A DNA stretch of 41,223 nucleotides, taken from the NCBI GenBank assembly GCA_001789045.1, contig MFYG01000004.1, positions 1 through 41,223 of the forward strand, read 5' to 3'. A program made the position numbers and the translations under genes. Of the stretch, positions 23,419 to 31,322 are shown one piece after another. How positions within the stretch are numbered: position 1 is the stretch's first letter; every line of letters starts with the position of its first letter. The notes under the pieces are model-generated. The model was not told where the DNA came from, did not search any database, and saw only the letters and a program-made list of their open reading frames with translations. This stretch comes from Candidatus Peribacteria bacterium RIFCSPLOWO2_12_FULL_55_15 (GTDB lineage Bacteria; Patescibacteriota; Gracilibacteria; Peribacterales; Peribacteraceae).

Positions 23419-26400
23419 ATGCGCGACTACTGCACCGCCACCCCCAGTGGCCCCACGGGCCAAGGGGACAATTTTTCCGATATCCGTACGATCCTCCTCC
23501 TCGGCTCCGGCGCCCTCAAGATCGGCGAGGCGGGGGAATTCGATTACTCGGGAAGCCAGGCGATCAAAGCGTTCAAGGAAGAGGGAAAGCGCGTGATTCT
23601 CGTGAACCCGAATATCGCGACGAACCAGACGAGCTGGGGTCTTGCCGATACAGTCTACTTCGTCCCCATCACTCCCGCATTCGTCGAGCGGGTGATTCAC
23701 CAAGAAAAACCGGACGCGATTGCTCTCAGTTTCGGCGGACAGACCGCGCTCAATTGCGGCCTTGCGCTTGCGGAGTCCGGCGTCCTCGCACGGGAGGGGA
23801 TCACGGTGCTTGGGACGAGCATCGATGCTATTCGCCGGACAGAGGATCGTGCCCTCTTTAAGGAAGCGCTGGCATCCATCGGCGTGCCAACGCCGCGATC
23901 CTTCTGTTGTCAGAGTATGAATGACGCGCTTCGCGCAGCAGAGACACTCGGATACCCAGTCATTGCGCGTAGATCTTTTGCGCTCGGCGGGAAAGGAAGT
24001 GGGCGGGCAATTTCCCATACTGCTCTGCATGATCTCCTCGCGCTCACCTTCACAGAATCCCCCACCGTCCTCATTGAGGAAGACCTCACCGGTTGGAAGG
24101 AAATTGAGTATGAAGTTGTCCGGGATGCCGCAGACAATTGCATCACCGTCTGCAATATGGAAAACGTCGATCCTCTTGGTATCCATACAGGAGAATCCAT
24201 CGTTGTCGCCCCCAGCCAGACGCTCGATAACCAAGAGTACCATCTGCTGCGGAACGTCGCTCTCCGTGTCGTCCGCCACTTTGGCATCGTCGGAGAGTGC
24301 AATATCCAATACGCTCTCGACACGCGCTCGCGCGCCTACCAAGTGATCGAAGTGAATGCGCGGCTCTCGCGGAGCTCCGCACTCGCGTCGAAAGCAACTG
24401 GGTATCCGCTTGCATTCGTCGCCGCGAAACTCGCTCTCGGACGCACCCTCGAAGAGCTCCCGAATACGATCACGCGCACAACGTGCGCGGATTTTGAACC
24501 CGCACTCGATTACGTCGCCGTAAAGATGCCGCGCTGGGATCTCCAGAAATTCCCTCATGTGTCACATCTCATCACGAGTGAGATGAAATCGGTCGGAGAA
24601 GTTATGGCCATTGGACGCACCTTTGAGGAGGCACTCCAAAAAGCCGTGCGCATGCTCAACGTCGGCGCGGATGGGCTCTTCCCTCATCCTTTCCATTTCT
24701 CCGACCTCGCGAACGCGCTCACCTGTCCCACCCCACAACGGCTTTTCGCCATCGCTGAAGCATTTACACAGGGATGGGGTGCGGAACAGATGGCTACCAT
24801 GACCAAGATCGACCGCTGGTTTTTGGAGCGTATTCAGTACTGTGTCCGCGTCGGGGAGGAGATCGCTGCTATTTTTCCCTCCCCCTCTGCTGTAGTGGAG
24901 GGGGGAAAGCCCCTCACCCTTACCCTCTCCCGCTTGGAGAGGGAACAATTCCTCCGAGCGAAACGTGCAGGATTTTCCGATGCGAGCATTGCCGCCCTCT
25001 GCTCTCACACACCCGATGACGTCCGTGCATGGCGTGAGGAAGCTGGCATTCGCCCTTCCATGAAGCAGATTGATACCCTTGCGGGAGAGTTCCCGGCACA
25101 GACGAATTATCTGTACCTGACGTACCATGGGACGGAGGATGATGTCGATTTTGACACAGGAAACCCAGGAGAGCCCCTCACCCCGGCCCTCTCCCGCTGG
25201 GAGAGGGGGGATCGAGCAGCGAGCCAACGAGCCAACCAGCAACGGGTCATTGTCCTCGGAAGCGGCCCCTACTCCATCGGCTCCTCCGTTGAATTCGACT
25301 GGTGCTGCGTGCAAGCTGCGCACGAATTGGAACACCAAGGGTATTACGTGGCCATGATCAACAGCAACCCCGAAACCGTCAGTACCGACTACGATGAATG
25401 CTCCACGCTCTTCTTCGAAGAGCTCACCGAAGAACGGGTGCGTGATATCGCCGCCCTCTTCTCTCCCATGGGGATCGTCGTATCCATGGGGGGACAAATC
25501 CCGAATTCCCTTGCCCCGAAACTCGCACACGCAGGATTAGCAATTCTCGGAACTGACCCAATCAACATTGATCGGGCAGAAGACCGTCATAAGTTCAGCG
25601 CTCTCCTCGACGCCCTTGGCATTGATCAACCTGCATGGCAAGAATGCTCAGATCTTCTCTCTGCAAGCGCCTTTGCAGAGCGTGTCGGGTACCCCGTCAT
25701 CGTTCGTCCAAGCTACGTCCTCTCGGGATCAGCCATGACAGTCGTGTACTCCAGCAACGATCTCCTCTCTTACATTGAACACGCAGCCCGCGTGAGCAGA
25801 GACGCCCCCGTCGTTATCTCCAAGTTTGAGAATTTGGCAAAAGAGATCGAGTTCGATGGCATCGCCGAGGACGGCCAACTCCTCGCATACGCCATTGGCG
25901 AACACATCGAACACGCCGGCGTTCACTCCGGCGACGCCACCATCGTTCTCCCCCCCCAACGGGTCACCGTCGAGACGCTCCGACAGATGAAAGGGATCAG
26001 TACAACAATAGCGAATGCCCTGCACATTTCCGGCCCCTTCAATATCCAATTCCTCGCAAAAGAGAACCACCTCAAAGTCATTGAATGCAATCTGCGCGCC
26101 AGCCGGACATTCCCCTTCGTGAGCAAAGTCACCGGAGTGAATTTTGCCAAACTCGCGACGCAAGCGCTCATCGGCGTCGCTCCGCGCAATCGCAGGTACC
26201 AGACGATCGATCTTGATATCGTCGCTGTCAAAGCTCCGCAGTTCAGTTTCGGGAGATTGCATGGAGCAGATTCGCGGCTCGGCGTTGAAATGGCAAGTAC
26301 GGGAGAGGTGGGATGTTTCGGACACAATGCGGAGCAGGCCCTCTTGACGGCTCTCCTATCCACATCCTTTCGTCTTCCACAAAAAAACATCCTCTTCACC

Positions 26401-26826
26401 ATTGGTACACTGGAGGATAAATTAGAACTCTTTCCGAGTATCAGCCTCCTCGCTGCCGCCGGTTACGCACTCTTCGCAACACAGAACACCCATGCCTTCC
26501 TCAATGATAGGGATATTCCTTCCGCACTAGTCTACAAAATTTCCGAACCCAGCCAACCGAATATCACGGACTACATCAAGAACCGCCGTTTCGACCTCAT
26601 CATCAATATCCCCCTCCACCCACTGAGCCAGGATCGCACGGACGGCTATGCGCTCCGCCGTCTCGCCGCGGACAGCGGCATCCCACTCCTGACGAACGTC
26701 CAGCTCGTCAAACGTCTCATTGAGGCCATTATTCGCGAAAAACCCTGCTCCCTCCCGCTCCTCCCATGGCCGGCTCTTCTTGGCCTTGAGGTCACACGAG
26801 ACGAGCGCTACACTCTATGCTCATGA
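23419..26826 (+). CDS. carB: carbamoyl-phosphate synthase large subunit with repeat insertions
   Basis: 1135 residues against about 1060-1080 normally. It makes carbamoyl phosphate from bicarbonate, ATP and ammonia for pyrimidines or arginine. Two ATP-grasp halves are present: the first opens LLLGSGALKIGEAGEFDYSG, the second VIVLGSGPYSIGSSVEFDW with SNPETVSTDYDECS. The N-terminal motif resembles Bacteroidetes and eukaryotic CPSases more than E. coli CarB. The central linker carries in-frame family A repeats at residues about 487-496 and 498-509 (PLTLTLSRLERE) and 585-598 (EPLTPALSRWERG). They fall in the oligomerisation region and just before the second synthetase half, not in catalytic cores. 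No carA is in the window. The C-terminal allosteric domain is present. greA overlaps the stop by 4 bp (ATGA). Confidence 0.94.
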   Translation: MRDYCTATPSGPTGQGDNFSDIRTILLLGSGALKIGEAGEFDYSGSQAIKAFKEEGKRVILVNPNIATNQTSWGLADTVYFVPITPAFVERVIHQEKPDAIALSFGGQTALNCGLALAESGVLAREGITVLGTSIDAIRRTEDRALFKEALASIGVPTPRSFCCQSMNDALRAAETLGYPVIARRSFALGGKGSGRAISHTALHDLLALTFTESPTVLIEEDLTGWKEIEYEVVRDAADNCITVCNMENVDPLGIHTGESIVVAPSQTLDNQEYHLLRNVALRVVRHFGIVGECNIQYALDTRSRAYQVIEVNARLSRSSALASKATGYPLAFVAAKLALGRTLEELPNTITRTTCADFEPALDYVAVKMPRWDLQKFPHVSHLITSEMKSVGEVMAIGRTFEEALQKAVRMLNVGADGLFPHPFHFSDLANALTCPTPQRLFAIAEAFTQGWGAEQMATMTKIDRWFLERIQYCVRVGEEIAAIFPSPSAVVEGGKPLTLTLSRLEREQFLRAKRAGFSDASIAALCSHTPDDVRAWREEAGIRPSMKQIDTLAGEFPAQTNYLYLTYHGTEDDVDFDTGNPGEPLTPALSRWERGDRAASQRANQQRVIVLGSGPYSIGSSVEFDWCCVQAAHELEHQGYYVAMINSNPETVSTDYDECSTLFFEELTEERVRDIAALFSPMGIVVSMGGQIPNSLAPKLAHAGLAILGTDPINIDRAEDRHKFSALLDALGIDQPAWQECSDLLSASAFAERVGYPVIVRPSYVLSGSAMTVVYSSNDLLSYIEHAARVSRDAPVVISKFENLAKEIEFDGIAEDGQLLAYAIGEHIEHAGVHSGDATIVLPPQRVTVETLRQMKGISTTIANALHISGPFNIQFLAKENHLKVIECNLRASRTFPFVSKVTGVNFAKLATQALIGVAPRNRRYQTIDLDIVAVKAPQFSFGRLHGADSRLGVEMASTGEVGCFGHNAEQALLTALLSTSFRLPQKNILFTIGTLEDKLELFPSISLLAAAGYALFATQNTHAFLNDRDIPSALVYKISEPSQPNITDYIKNRRFDLIINIPLHPLSQDRTDGYALRRLAADSGIPLLTNVQLVKRLIEAIIREKPCSLPLLPWPALLGLEVTRDERYTLCS
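24877..24905 (+). repeat. family A repeat inside carB (a)
   Basis: CCCTCCCCCTCTGCTGTAGT then GGAGGGGGG; in frame, immediately followed by the next copy. Confidence 0.75.
24910..24944 (+). repeat. family A repeat inside carB (b)
   Basis: CCCCTCACCCTTACCCTCTC, CCGCTT loop, GGAGAGGGA; nearly the full-length form, in frame. Confidence 0.85.
25173..25210 (+). repeat. family A repeat inside carB (c)
   Basis: CCCCTCACCCCGGCCCTCTC, CCGCT loop, GGGAGAGGGGGG; in frame at the junction of the two synthetase halves. Confidence 0.85.
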
Positions 26827-27347
26827 ATAATTCTTCTTCCGGCGGCAGCGCCGCAATGTATTCCAACAACGGCGAACAAACTTTTGTCACAAAAGAGGGT
26901 TTACGCAAGCTTAAAGAGGAACTCCAGGAACTCAGAACAATCAGTAGAAAGGAGGTGGCTCTCCGCCTCAAAGAAGCAATATCCTACGGTGATCTCTCCG
27001 AGAATTCCGAGTACGAAGAAGCGAAAAACTATCAGGCATTCGTCGAAGGACGCATTATTGAGCTCGAACAGAAGATCAAGAGCGCAAAACTCATTGCCGA
27101 AGGCTCACACATAAAGCATGGTAATGAGGTAAACATCGGTTCCAGTGTCACCATCCGTAATATCACTTCCGATGATGAACCGGAAACTTACACGATCGTC
27201 GGGGTCACCGAGGCCGATCCGTTCTCCCAAAAAATCAGCAACGAATCTCCCATCGGGAAAGCCATTCTCCTGAAATGCCGCGGGGATACCGTTGCGATTC
27301 CAACTCCCGCCGGAACCGCGCACTACGAAATCCTCCGGGTTTCGTAA
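26823..27347 (+). CDS. greA: transcript cleavage factor GreA
   Basis: 174 residues. GreA enters the secondary channel of RNA polymerase and stimulates cleavage of backtracked RNA. The N-terminal coiled coil contains LRKLKEELQELRTISRKE and the catalytic-tip motif GDLSENSEYEEAK with its acidic residues. The C-terminal FKBP-like domain has GSSVTIRN and ISNESPIGKAILLKCRGDTV. The ATG at 26823 overlaps the carB stop as ATGA, implying translational coupling. An ATG at 26817 or one at 26856 (MYSNNGEQTFVT) are alternatives; family homology begins near the latter, so a 33-nt Ser/Gly extension may be genuine or untranslated. Confidence 0.94.
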   Translation: MNNSSSGGSAAMYSNNGEQTFVTKEGLRKLKEELQELRTISRKEVALRLKEAISYGDLSENSEYEEAKNYQAFVEGRIIELEQKIKSAKLIAEGSHIKHGNEVNIGSSVTIRNITSDDEPETYTIVGVTEADPFSQKISNESPIGKAILLKCRGDTVAIPTPAGTAHYEILRVS

Positions 27348-27349
27348 TT

Positions 27350-27382
27350 CCCTCTCCAATTGGGAGAGGGTCATGGTGAGGG
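27350..27382. repeat. family A repeat between greA and holA
   Basis: CCCTCTCCAATTGGGAGAGGG followed by TCATGGTGAGGG. It is a perfect stem for terminating greA and encodes the last residues and stop of holA on the other strand. Confidence 0.8.
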
Positions 27383-28369
27383 ACCCGCCGCCTCCGCAAT
27401 ACGGAGAACAAGTTGATCAATGAGCGCAAGGCGTTCTCCTGGTTCCGTTTCGCTTGCGCGATACTCTCCTGTTTTGATGTTACGATCAGCGTCGAGTGCG
27501 TGCCGCAGCACTTCTCGCAGACGGAGAATATTCGTCGATCGCGCTACAGTGAGACACGCTTGCATCATCTGCGGACGTAGAACGACGTGCCGGATAATTT
27601 CTCGCTCACAAATCCCTTCTGCACGCAACATGGATACCTGAAGGAAGGAGCGAAGCATCCAAAGGAGAGTATTCCATAGACGGAAAGGATCTTCCCCCCG
27701 CTCGAGAAGTTCATGAATATACACGAGAGCATTGTGAGGATCTCTCCCCCCAATCAGTTCTCCAAGATGCCAAATCATTCCTTCGTCAGAGTTCGCCACC
27801 GCGAGCGTCCAAACATGGTGGCGACTAATGGTGCCGGTTCCTACAAATAGATTGAGCTTTTTCAATTCATGGTAAAGAACTTCCTGATCTTCTCCAATGC
27901 ATTCGACAAGTGCACGGAGGGCATCCTCTTCTATTTTTAGACCTGCATCTGCGGAGATTGTCCGCATCCATTCCATAAGCTTCACCCCACGGAGCAGTGG
28001 AAATTGACGGATGGTCGCCAGCTTCATAAGCACCTTGACCCCACCGAGACGTCGATCGGGCGCTCCAGCGATAAAAACAAGAATGACATCGTGGTGACTG
28101 TGCGCGAGAACGGTTTCCATCTCCTCCTTGGAGAAACGCGGAATCCCTCGAATGAATACCAGGCGTCGTTCGGCAAGGAATGGGGAAACCCCGACTTCAT
28201 CGAGAAGCGCGCGAACGGTAAGCTCCGCCCCTTCGAGAACGAGGAAATTGTGGTCGTCATATTTCTCTCGAAATCGTTCTCTCCACCGCCGCTGTTCCTC
28301 GCAGAGCGCAAATGAGTTCTCCCCTGTAAAACAGACGATGTTCTTTGCCGTGGCCGCTGGCACACTCAT
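27371..28369 (-). CDS. holA: DNA polymerase III delta subunit
   Basis: 332 residues, normal length. Delta opens the sliding clamp within the clamp-loader complex. Despite low sequence conservation the order is right: CFTGENSFALCEEQRRWRERF near the start (the family's G(E/D)xxFL motif), LLDEVGVSPFLAERRLVFIRG near 75 (clamp-binding region), LKIEEDALRALVECIGEDQEVLYHELKKL near 180 and the helical C-terminal collar domain. It starts at 28369 because TATGAT (28382-28377) lies 7 nt upstream; the open frame beyond runs through a degenerate repeat. The C-terminal GPSP is donated by the family A repeat. It is convergent with greA. Confidence 0.85.
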   Translation of the reverse strand: MSVPAATAKNIVCFTGENSFALCEEQRRWRERFREKYDDHNFLVLEGAELTVRALLDEVGVSPFLAERRLVFIRGIPRFSKEEMETVLAHSHHDVILVFIAGAPDRRLGGVKVLMKLATIRQFPLLRGVKLMEWMRTISADAGLKIEEDALRALVECIGEDQEVLYHELKKLNLFVGTGTISRHHVWTLAVANSDEGMIWHLGELIGGRDPHNALVYIHELLERGEDPFRLWNTLLWMLRSFLQVSMLRAEGICEREIIRHVVLRPQMMQACLTVARSTNILRLREVLRHALDADRNIKTGEYRASETEPGERLALIDQLVLRIAEAAGPSP

Positions 28370-28376
28370 AACTTGG

Positions 28377-28382
28377 ATCATA
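28377..28382 (-). promoter_or_regulatory. -10 element of holA
   Basis: TATGAT on the minus strand, 7 nt before the ATG; predicted leaderless. Confidence 0.5.
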
Positions 28383-28393
28383 CACCCCACCAT

Positions 28394-28486
28394 GCCCTCC
28401 ACCCTCCTCCTCCTTCGCCAAGGCTCCCCACTGCTCTCTACGAGCTTCGATGGGCAGGACGGCTGGCAGGCGTTGGGAAGAGGGTG
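28394..28486. repeat. degenerate composite repeat (family A long form)
   Basis: Holds CCCTCCACCCTCC, CTTCGCCAAGGCTCCCC, GAGCTTCGATGGGCAGGAC and TTGGGAAGAGGG: the parts of the purD long form, with an extra GAGCTTCG block also seen near 920. Confidence 0.6.
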
Positions 28487-28543
28487 TTTGAAATTGAGCA
28501 ATATTCAGAACATAAATATAGTACACTTGCAATTCTCTTCCCG

Positions 28544-28572
28544 TTGCAGGATCGTGCGATCATAGCTATAAT
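28544..28572 (+). promoter_or_regulatory. promoter of the dockerin gene
   Basis: TTGCAG (28544-28549), a 17-nt spacer and consensus TATAAT (28567-28572), 8 nt before the ATG. The start would lie within about two bases of the ATG. Confidence 0.75.
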
Positions 28573-28580
28573 AATTGGAA

Positions 28581-28904
28581 ATGCATACAAAATCACAACG
28601 GATCTTCCGCGGCATTCGGGTTGCAACTCTCGGCAGTCTCTGCGTTGTTGCATCATTTGCGCTCGGCATTCATACCGCAGGAGATATCGCACCCATTGCC
28701 TCTCTCCAGGCTGACGGCCCCGCACGAGAAGGAGATATGAATGACGATTCCACAGTCAATATCCAGGATGTCATTGAAATCCTCGAGATCGTCCGCGGTA
28801 ATACACAAACAACCGCGCACCACCTGAGAGTGGATCCCAATACTGACGGGCAATTGACCATCGATGATGCAATTCATCTCCTCCAAACCCTGGCTGCCCT
28901 CTAG
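28581..28904 (+). CDS. small secreted dockerin-type protein
   Basis: 107 residues from the ATG at 28581 (a TTG two codons earlier is in frame). Residues 8-30 form a signal peptide or anchor (VATLGSLCVVASFALGI). The rest holds two 22-24 residue calcium-binding F-hand repeats: GDMNDDSTVNIQDVIEILEI and DPNTDGQLTIDDAIHLLQT. This is the duplicated layout of type I dockerins (DxNxDxxxxxxD). Dockerins bind cohesins in Ca2+-dependent complexes. The next gene has a cohesin-like domain and overlaps this one by 41 bp, so the pair is probably cognate. Confidence 0.8.
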   Translation: MHTKSQRIFRGIRVATLGSLCVVASFALGIHTAGDIAPIASLQADGPAREGDMNDDSTVNIQDVIEILEIVRGNTQTTAHHLRVDPNTDGQLTIDDAIHLLQTLAAL

Positions 28905-30036
28905 ATGGGTCCTCACAGGACCCGTTCTCCTTCTCCTCTTCCTTCTCCCGTCACCCATGACGGCACAGGAGACTGGGCCGATGCTTTTGCTCCGGCCACA
29001 TTGCGAACAGGAGGAATCTCGATGCACTCTCTTCCAAACACGCGATCCAATCACACAGGAAACTCCGATGATCAATACCGGAGAGACACTCGACATGGAT
29101 CTCATCATCTGGAACCCCATGCGCCATGAGATCAACCGAGTCCGTGCCTGGATTGCCTATGATCCTACTATTCTCGAAGGAATAACGCTCTCACTCGCTG
29201 ATGCTTTCCCACTCCCCTCTCCCGGAGAAGCCGATTTCTCTCATAAAGAAGGGTACGTGAAAATAAGTGCGAGCGCCGATACCGAAGGACAAACGGAAGA
29301 CATAATTGTCGTTGCACGGATACAAATGCGTGTCATCTCTACGCCGAGTTCGAGCACAACATTGAGTTTCTACGATGCGGGACCCATGCCGGAAAACCAC
29401 ACCAATATCTTTCGTGGCTCCGGCCCCCTCGAGCAAAGCGTCCTCAACTCCTCATCTCTGGGACAACTGCAGGTCCGTCTCCTCCAAGCGCAGGATTTAG
29501 AACCCGAGGCAACTACATCTCCCTTTCCCATCCAAGCCCCACAAATCGATCAACCATCAGAAGTCTTCACCATTCTCCGGATACATAACCTTCGCGCGAC
29601 GACCGAAGGGAGCTCCATCTTTCTCGCATGGGATCCCCTCCCCTCTTCCAAACTCATCGGATACAACCTGTACTACGGAACGGTTCCTGGGGAGTACATG
29701 CAACGCCGGAGCATGGATAGTGCAACGACGTCGATGACTCTCCGTTCCCTCCCCCTGGACAGACAGTATTTCTTTGCCATACGGGGCGTCTCGGACACAC
29801 AGACGGAAACGGCATTCGATCAAGAAGTGACGATCACCGTCGGAAATCCCGGATCATCAAGCGCCCCCTTGCGTGGGAGCATCGTGGAACTGGAAAGCAC
29901 GAGCAAACACCCCCAGCGCTCGCTCGCCGGTCGCACCGGTACATCGTCCATCTTTCTCATTGTCGTCCTTGGTTCTGCATGTGTGGGGACTGCCCTCGCC
30001 TGCCGTCGACAATGCATTGCCTCCAAACATCTGTGA
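28864..30036 (+). CDS. cohesin-like and FN3 surface protein with C-terminal membrane anchor
   Basis: 390 residues. A signal peptide (VLTGPVLLLLFLLPSPMTAQ) precedes a domain starting near 70, INTGETLDMDLIIWNP with WIAYDPTILEGITL. This matches the cohesin opening, a VxVGDxFxVxVxV strand followed by a yDPxxL motif. Residues about 220-320 form a fibronectin type III domain (SIFLAWDPLPSSKLIGYNLYY, RQYFFAIRGV). A Ser/Thr-rich linker leads to a transmembrane helix (SIFLIVVLGSACVGTALAC) and a short basic tail, so it is anchored by its C-terminus with the cohesin outside. The start lies inside the dockerin gene. The next gene starts at its stop codon (GTGA). Confidence 0.75.
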   Translation: MMQFISSKPWLPSRWVLTGPVLLLLFLLPSPMTAQETGPMLLLRPHCEQEESRCTLFQTRDPITQETPMINTGETLDMDLIIWNPMRHEINRVRAWIAYDPTILEGITLSLADAFPLPSPGEADFSHKEGYVKISASADTEGQTEDIIVVARIQMRVISTPSSSTTLSFYDAGPMPENHTNIFRGSGPLEQSVLNSSSLGQLQVRLLQAQDLEPEATTSPFPIQAPQIDQPSEVFTILRIHNLRATTEGSSIFLAWDPLPSSKLIGYNLYYGTVPGEYMQRRSMDSATTSMTLRSLPLDRQYFFAIRGVSDTQTETAFDQEVTITVGNPGSSSAPLRGSIVELESTSKHPQRSLAGRTGTSSIFLIVVLGSACVGTALACRRQCIASKHL

Positions 30037-30764
30037 TTATCATCCATCCGCACTGGCAGAGCACGGATGCCTCACAACCGCCTCCCCTCAAAAAAGAGGC
30101 GGTTCGCATTCGCATCAGTCACGCTCCCTATTCCCGCCGCTCTGCAGCAATCCTCGGTGTCTCCCTTGCTATAATTCTCGGTATCATTCTCGTGCAGAAT
30201 GTTCATACCATCACAGGGCAACTCACGGAATCATCCATGGTCATTCGCATCACCACTGTGGGGTTCGAGCCAGCATCTGTCACCATCTCCCCTAGCGCTA
30301 CGATCACCTGGAAGAATGTGGACACCAAACCTCATATCCTCTCCTCCGATACTCTCCTAACCACTGACGGACTCCTGTACTCCACTGCGATCTTCCCGGA
30401 GGAAGAGTTCCGTACAATCATTCCCGATGAGAGTTCTCCGGGGAAATACCAGTACGTTTCCCTGACGGATCCTACAATGTCCGGCACTGTGCGTATCGAG
30501 GAAAAGCTTGCCTATCCTCCATCGCCTGCCCTCCCGCACAATCCATTTGTGGCGGAGACATCTGTCACATCTCCCAGGCATCCTCCAGTGTCAAAAATCG
30601 ATCCTGAATGGAAGCAAACCAGTGGAACGTTCGGGCAATCATCATCCGGCGCCAAGCCATTCCGGAACCCGGAAACGGGCATCCCCCTCGGCGTATCCTT
30701 CCTCGCGGCGCTCGCCGTCGTTCTCTTCCTCACGCGCCGCATCCTCCGCTCTCCGCACTGTTAA
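30033..30764 (+). CDS. membrane-anchored cupredoxin-like protein with altered copper site
   Basis: 243 residues from the GTG at 30033, which overlaps the upstream stop as GTGA; ATG codons at 29979 and 30012 are alternatives. A membrane segment (SAAILGVSLAIILGIILVQ) is followed by an outside domain of plastocyanin type: VGFEPASVTISPSATITWKN, DTKPHILSSD with the first His, then PGKYQYVSLTDPTMSG. Compared with the usual YxYxCxxHPxMxG, the Cys is Ser and the second His is Asp; only His and Met remain. A type I copper centre is therefore unlikely. A Pro/Ser-rich stretch and a second helix (GVSFLAALAVVLFLT) end the protein. It is last in the dockerin-cohesin operon. Confidence 0.75.
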   Translation: MIIIHPHWQSTDASQPPPLKKEAVRIRISHAPYSRRSAAILGVSLAIILGIILVQNVHTITGQLTESSMVIRITTVGFEPASVTISPSATITWKNVDTKPHILSSDTLLTTDGLLYSTAIFPEEEFRTIIPDESSPGKYQYVSLTDPTMSGTVRIEEKLAYPPSPALPHNPFVAETSVTSPRHPPVSKIDPEWKQTSGTFGQSSSGAKPFRNPETGIPLGVSFLAALAVVLFLTRRILRSPHC

Positions 30765-30788
30765 CTTTACTTCACACCTCTCTTCCGT

Positions 30789-30794
30789 TATCCT
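30789..30794 (+). promoter_or_regulatory. -10 element of the gene at 30803
   Basis: TATCCT, 8 nt before the ATG; leaderless spacing. Confidence 0.45.
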
Positions 30795-30802
30795 GACTGG
30801 TC

Positions 30803-31243
30803 ATGGAACGTCTCAAGTCCCCGCCACGGGAAGAATCTCCCGAAGAAGCGGGGGCGCGGATCATCCGCGACCTCCTGGCAATGCCCGACCCCCCGCAAAC
30901 TCTCGAAGAGGATCTTTTGGAAACCAATATGCGCTTCGTGCAGAACGAGGAAATCATCCCCCTCCAGCTCGCTCTGGAGCGTCAGAAGCTTGCTCTCCGC
31001 GCCAGCATCGCCACCCAGTTGGAAGAGCACTTCCGCGCCTGCCCGTCCCTCACGAAAGAACAGCGCGCAAGCCGCAACGAAGCGGCCCGCGCATTCGAAA
31101 AAAAGCAGATCGCCGCGCTACGGAAACACACGAGAAAGCTCATCGATGATCTCCACGCCGTCCGCAAGCGTCGCGATGAGGCCATCCACGAGTGGTGCAG
31201 GAATAACCTCCAATCCACACATTCGATGGTGCCTACGACATGA
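30803..31243 (+). CDS. helical protein of unknown function
   Basis: 146 residues, highly charged, with no signal peptide or membrane segment. Most of it is predicted helix, with long amphipathic stretches such as LQLALERQKLALRASIATQLEE and AARAFEKKQIAALRKHTRKL that could form a coiled coil. I recognise no family. It starts shortly after the cupredoxin-like gene but has its own -10. A family A repeat follows 13 bp after its stop. Confidence 0.6.
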   Translation: MERLKSPPREESPEEAGARIIRDLLAMPDPPQTLEEDLLETNMRFVQNEEIIPLQLALERQKLALRASIATQLEEHFRACPSLTKEQRASRNEAARAFEKKQIAALRKHTRKLIDDLHAVRKRRDEAIHEWCRNNLQSTHSMVPTT

Positions 31244-31256
31244 CCCATTTGGAATG

Positions 31257-31304
31257 CCCCTCAACCAACCATCTCCCACAGGGAGAGGGGGAATGCGGTT
31301 GGGT
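31257..31304. repeat. family A repeat before the anchored surface protein
   Basis: CCCCTCAACCAACCATCTCC, CACAGGGAGAGGGGG, then AATGCGGTTGGGTG: an inner 8-bp stem plus an outer arm pair (CAACCA/TGGTTG-like). Confidence 0.75.
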
Positions 31305-31308
31305 GTGC

Positions 31309-31314
31309 TACGAT
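31309..31314 (+). promoter_or_regulatory. -10 element of the gene at 31323
   Basis: TACGAT with an upstream TGC, 8 nt before the ATG; leaderless spacing, directly after the repeat. Confidence 0.5.
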
Positions 31315-31322
31315 AGTGCTGT

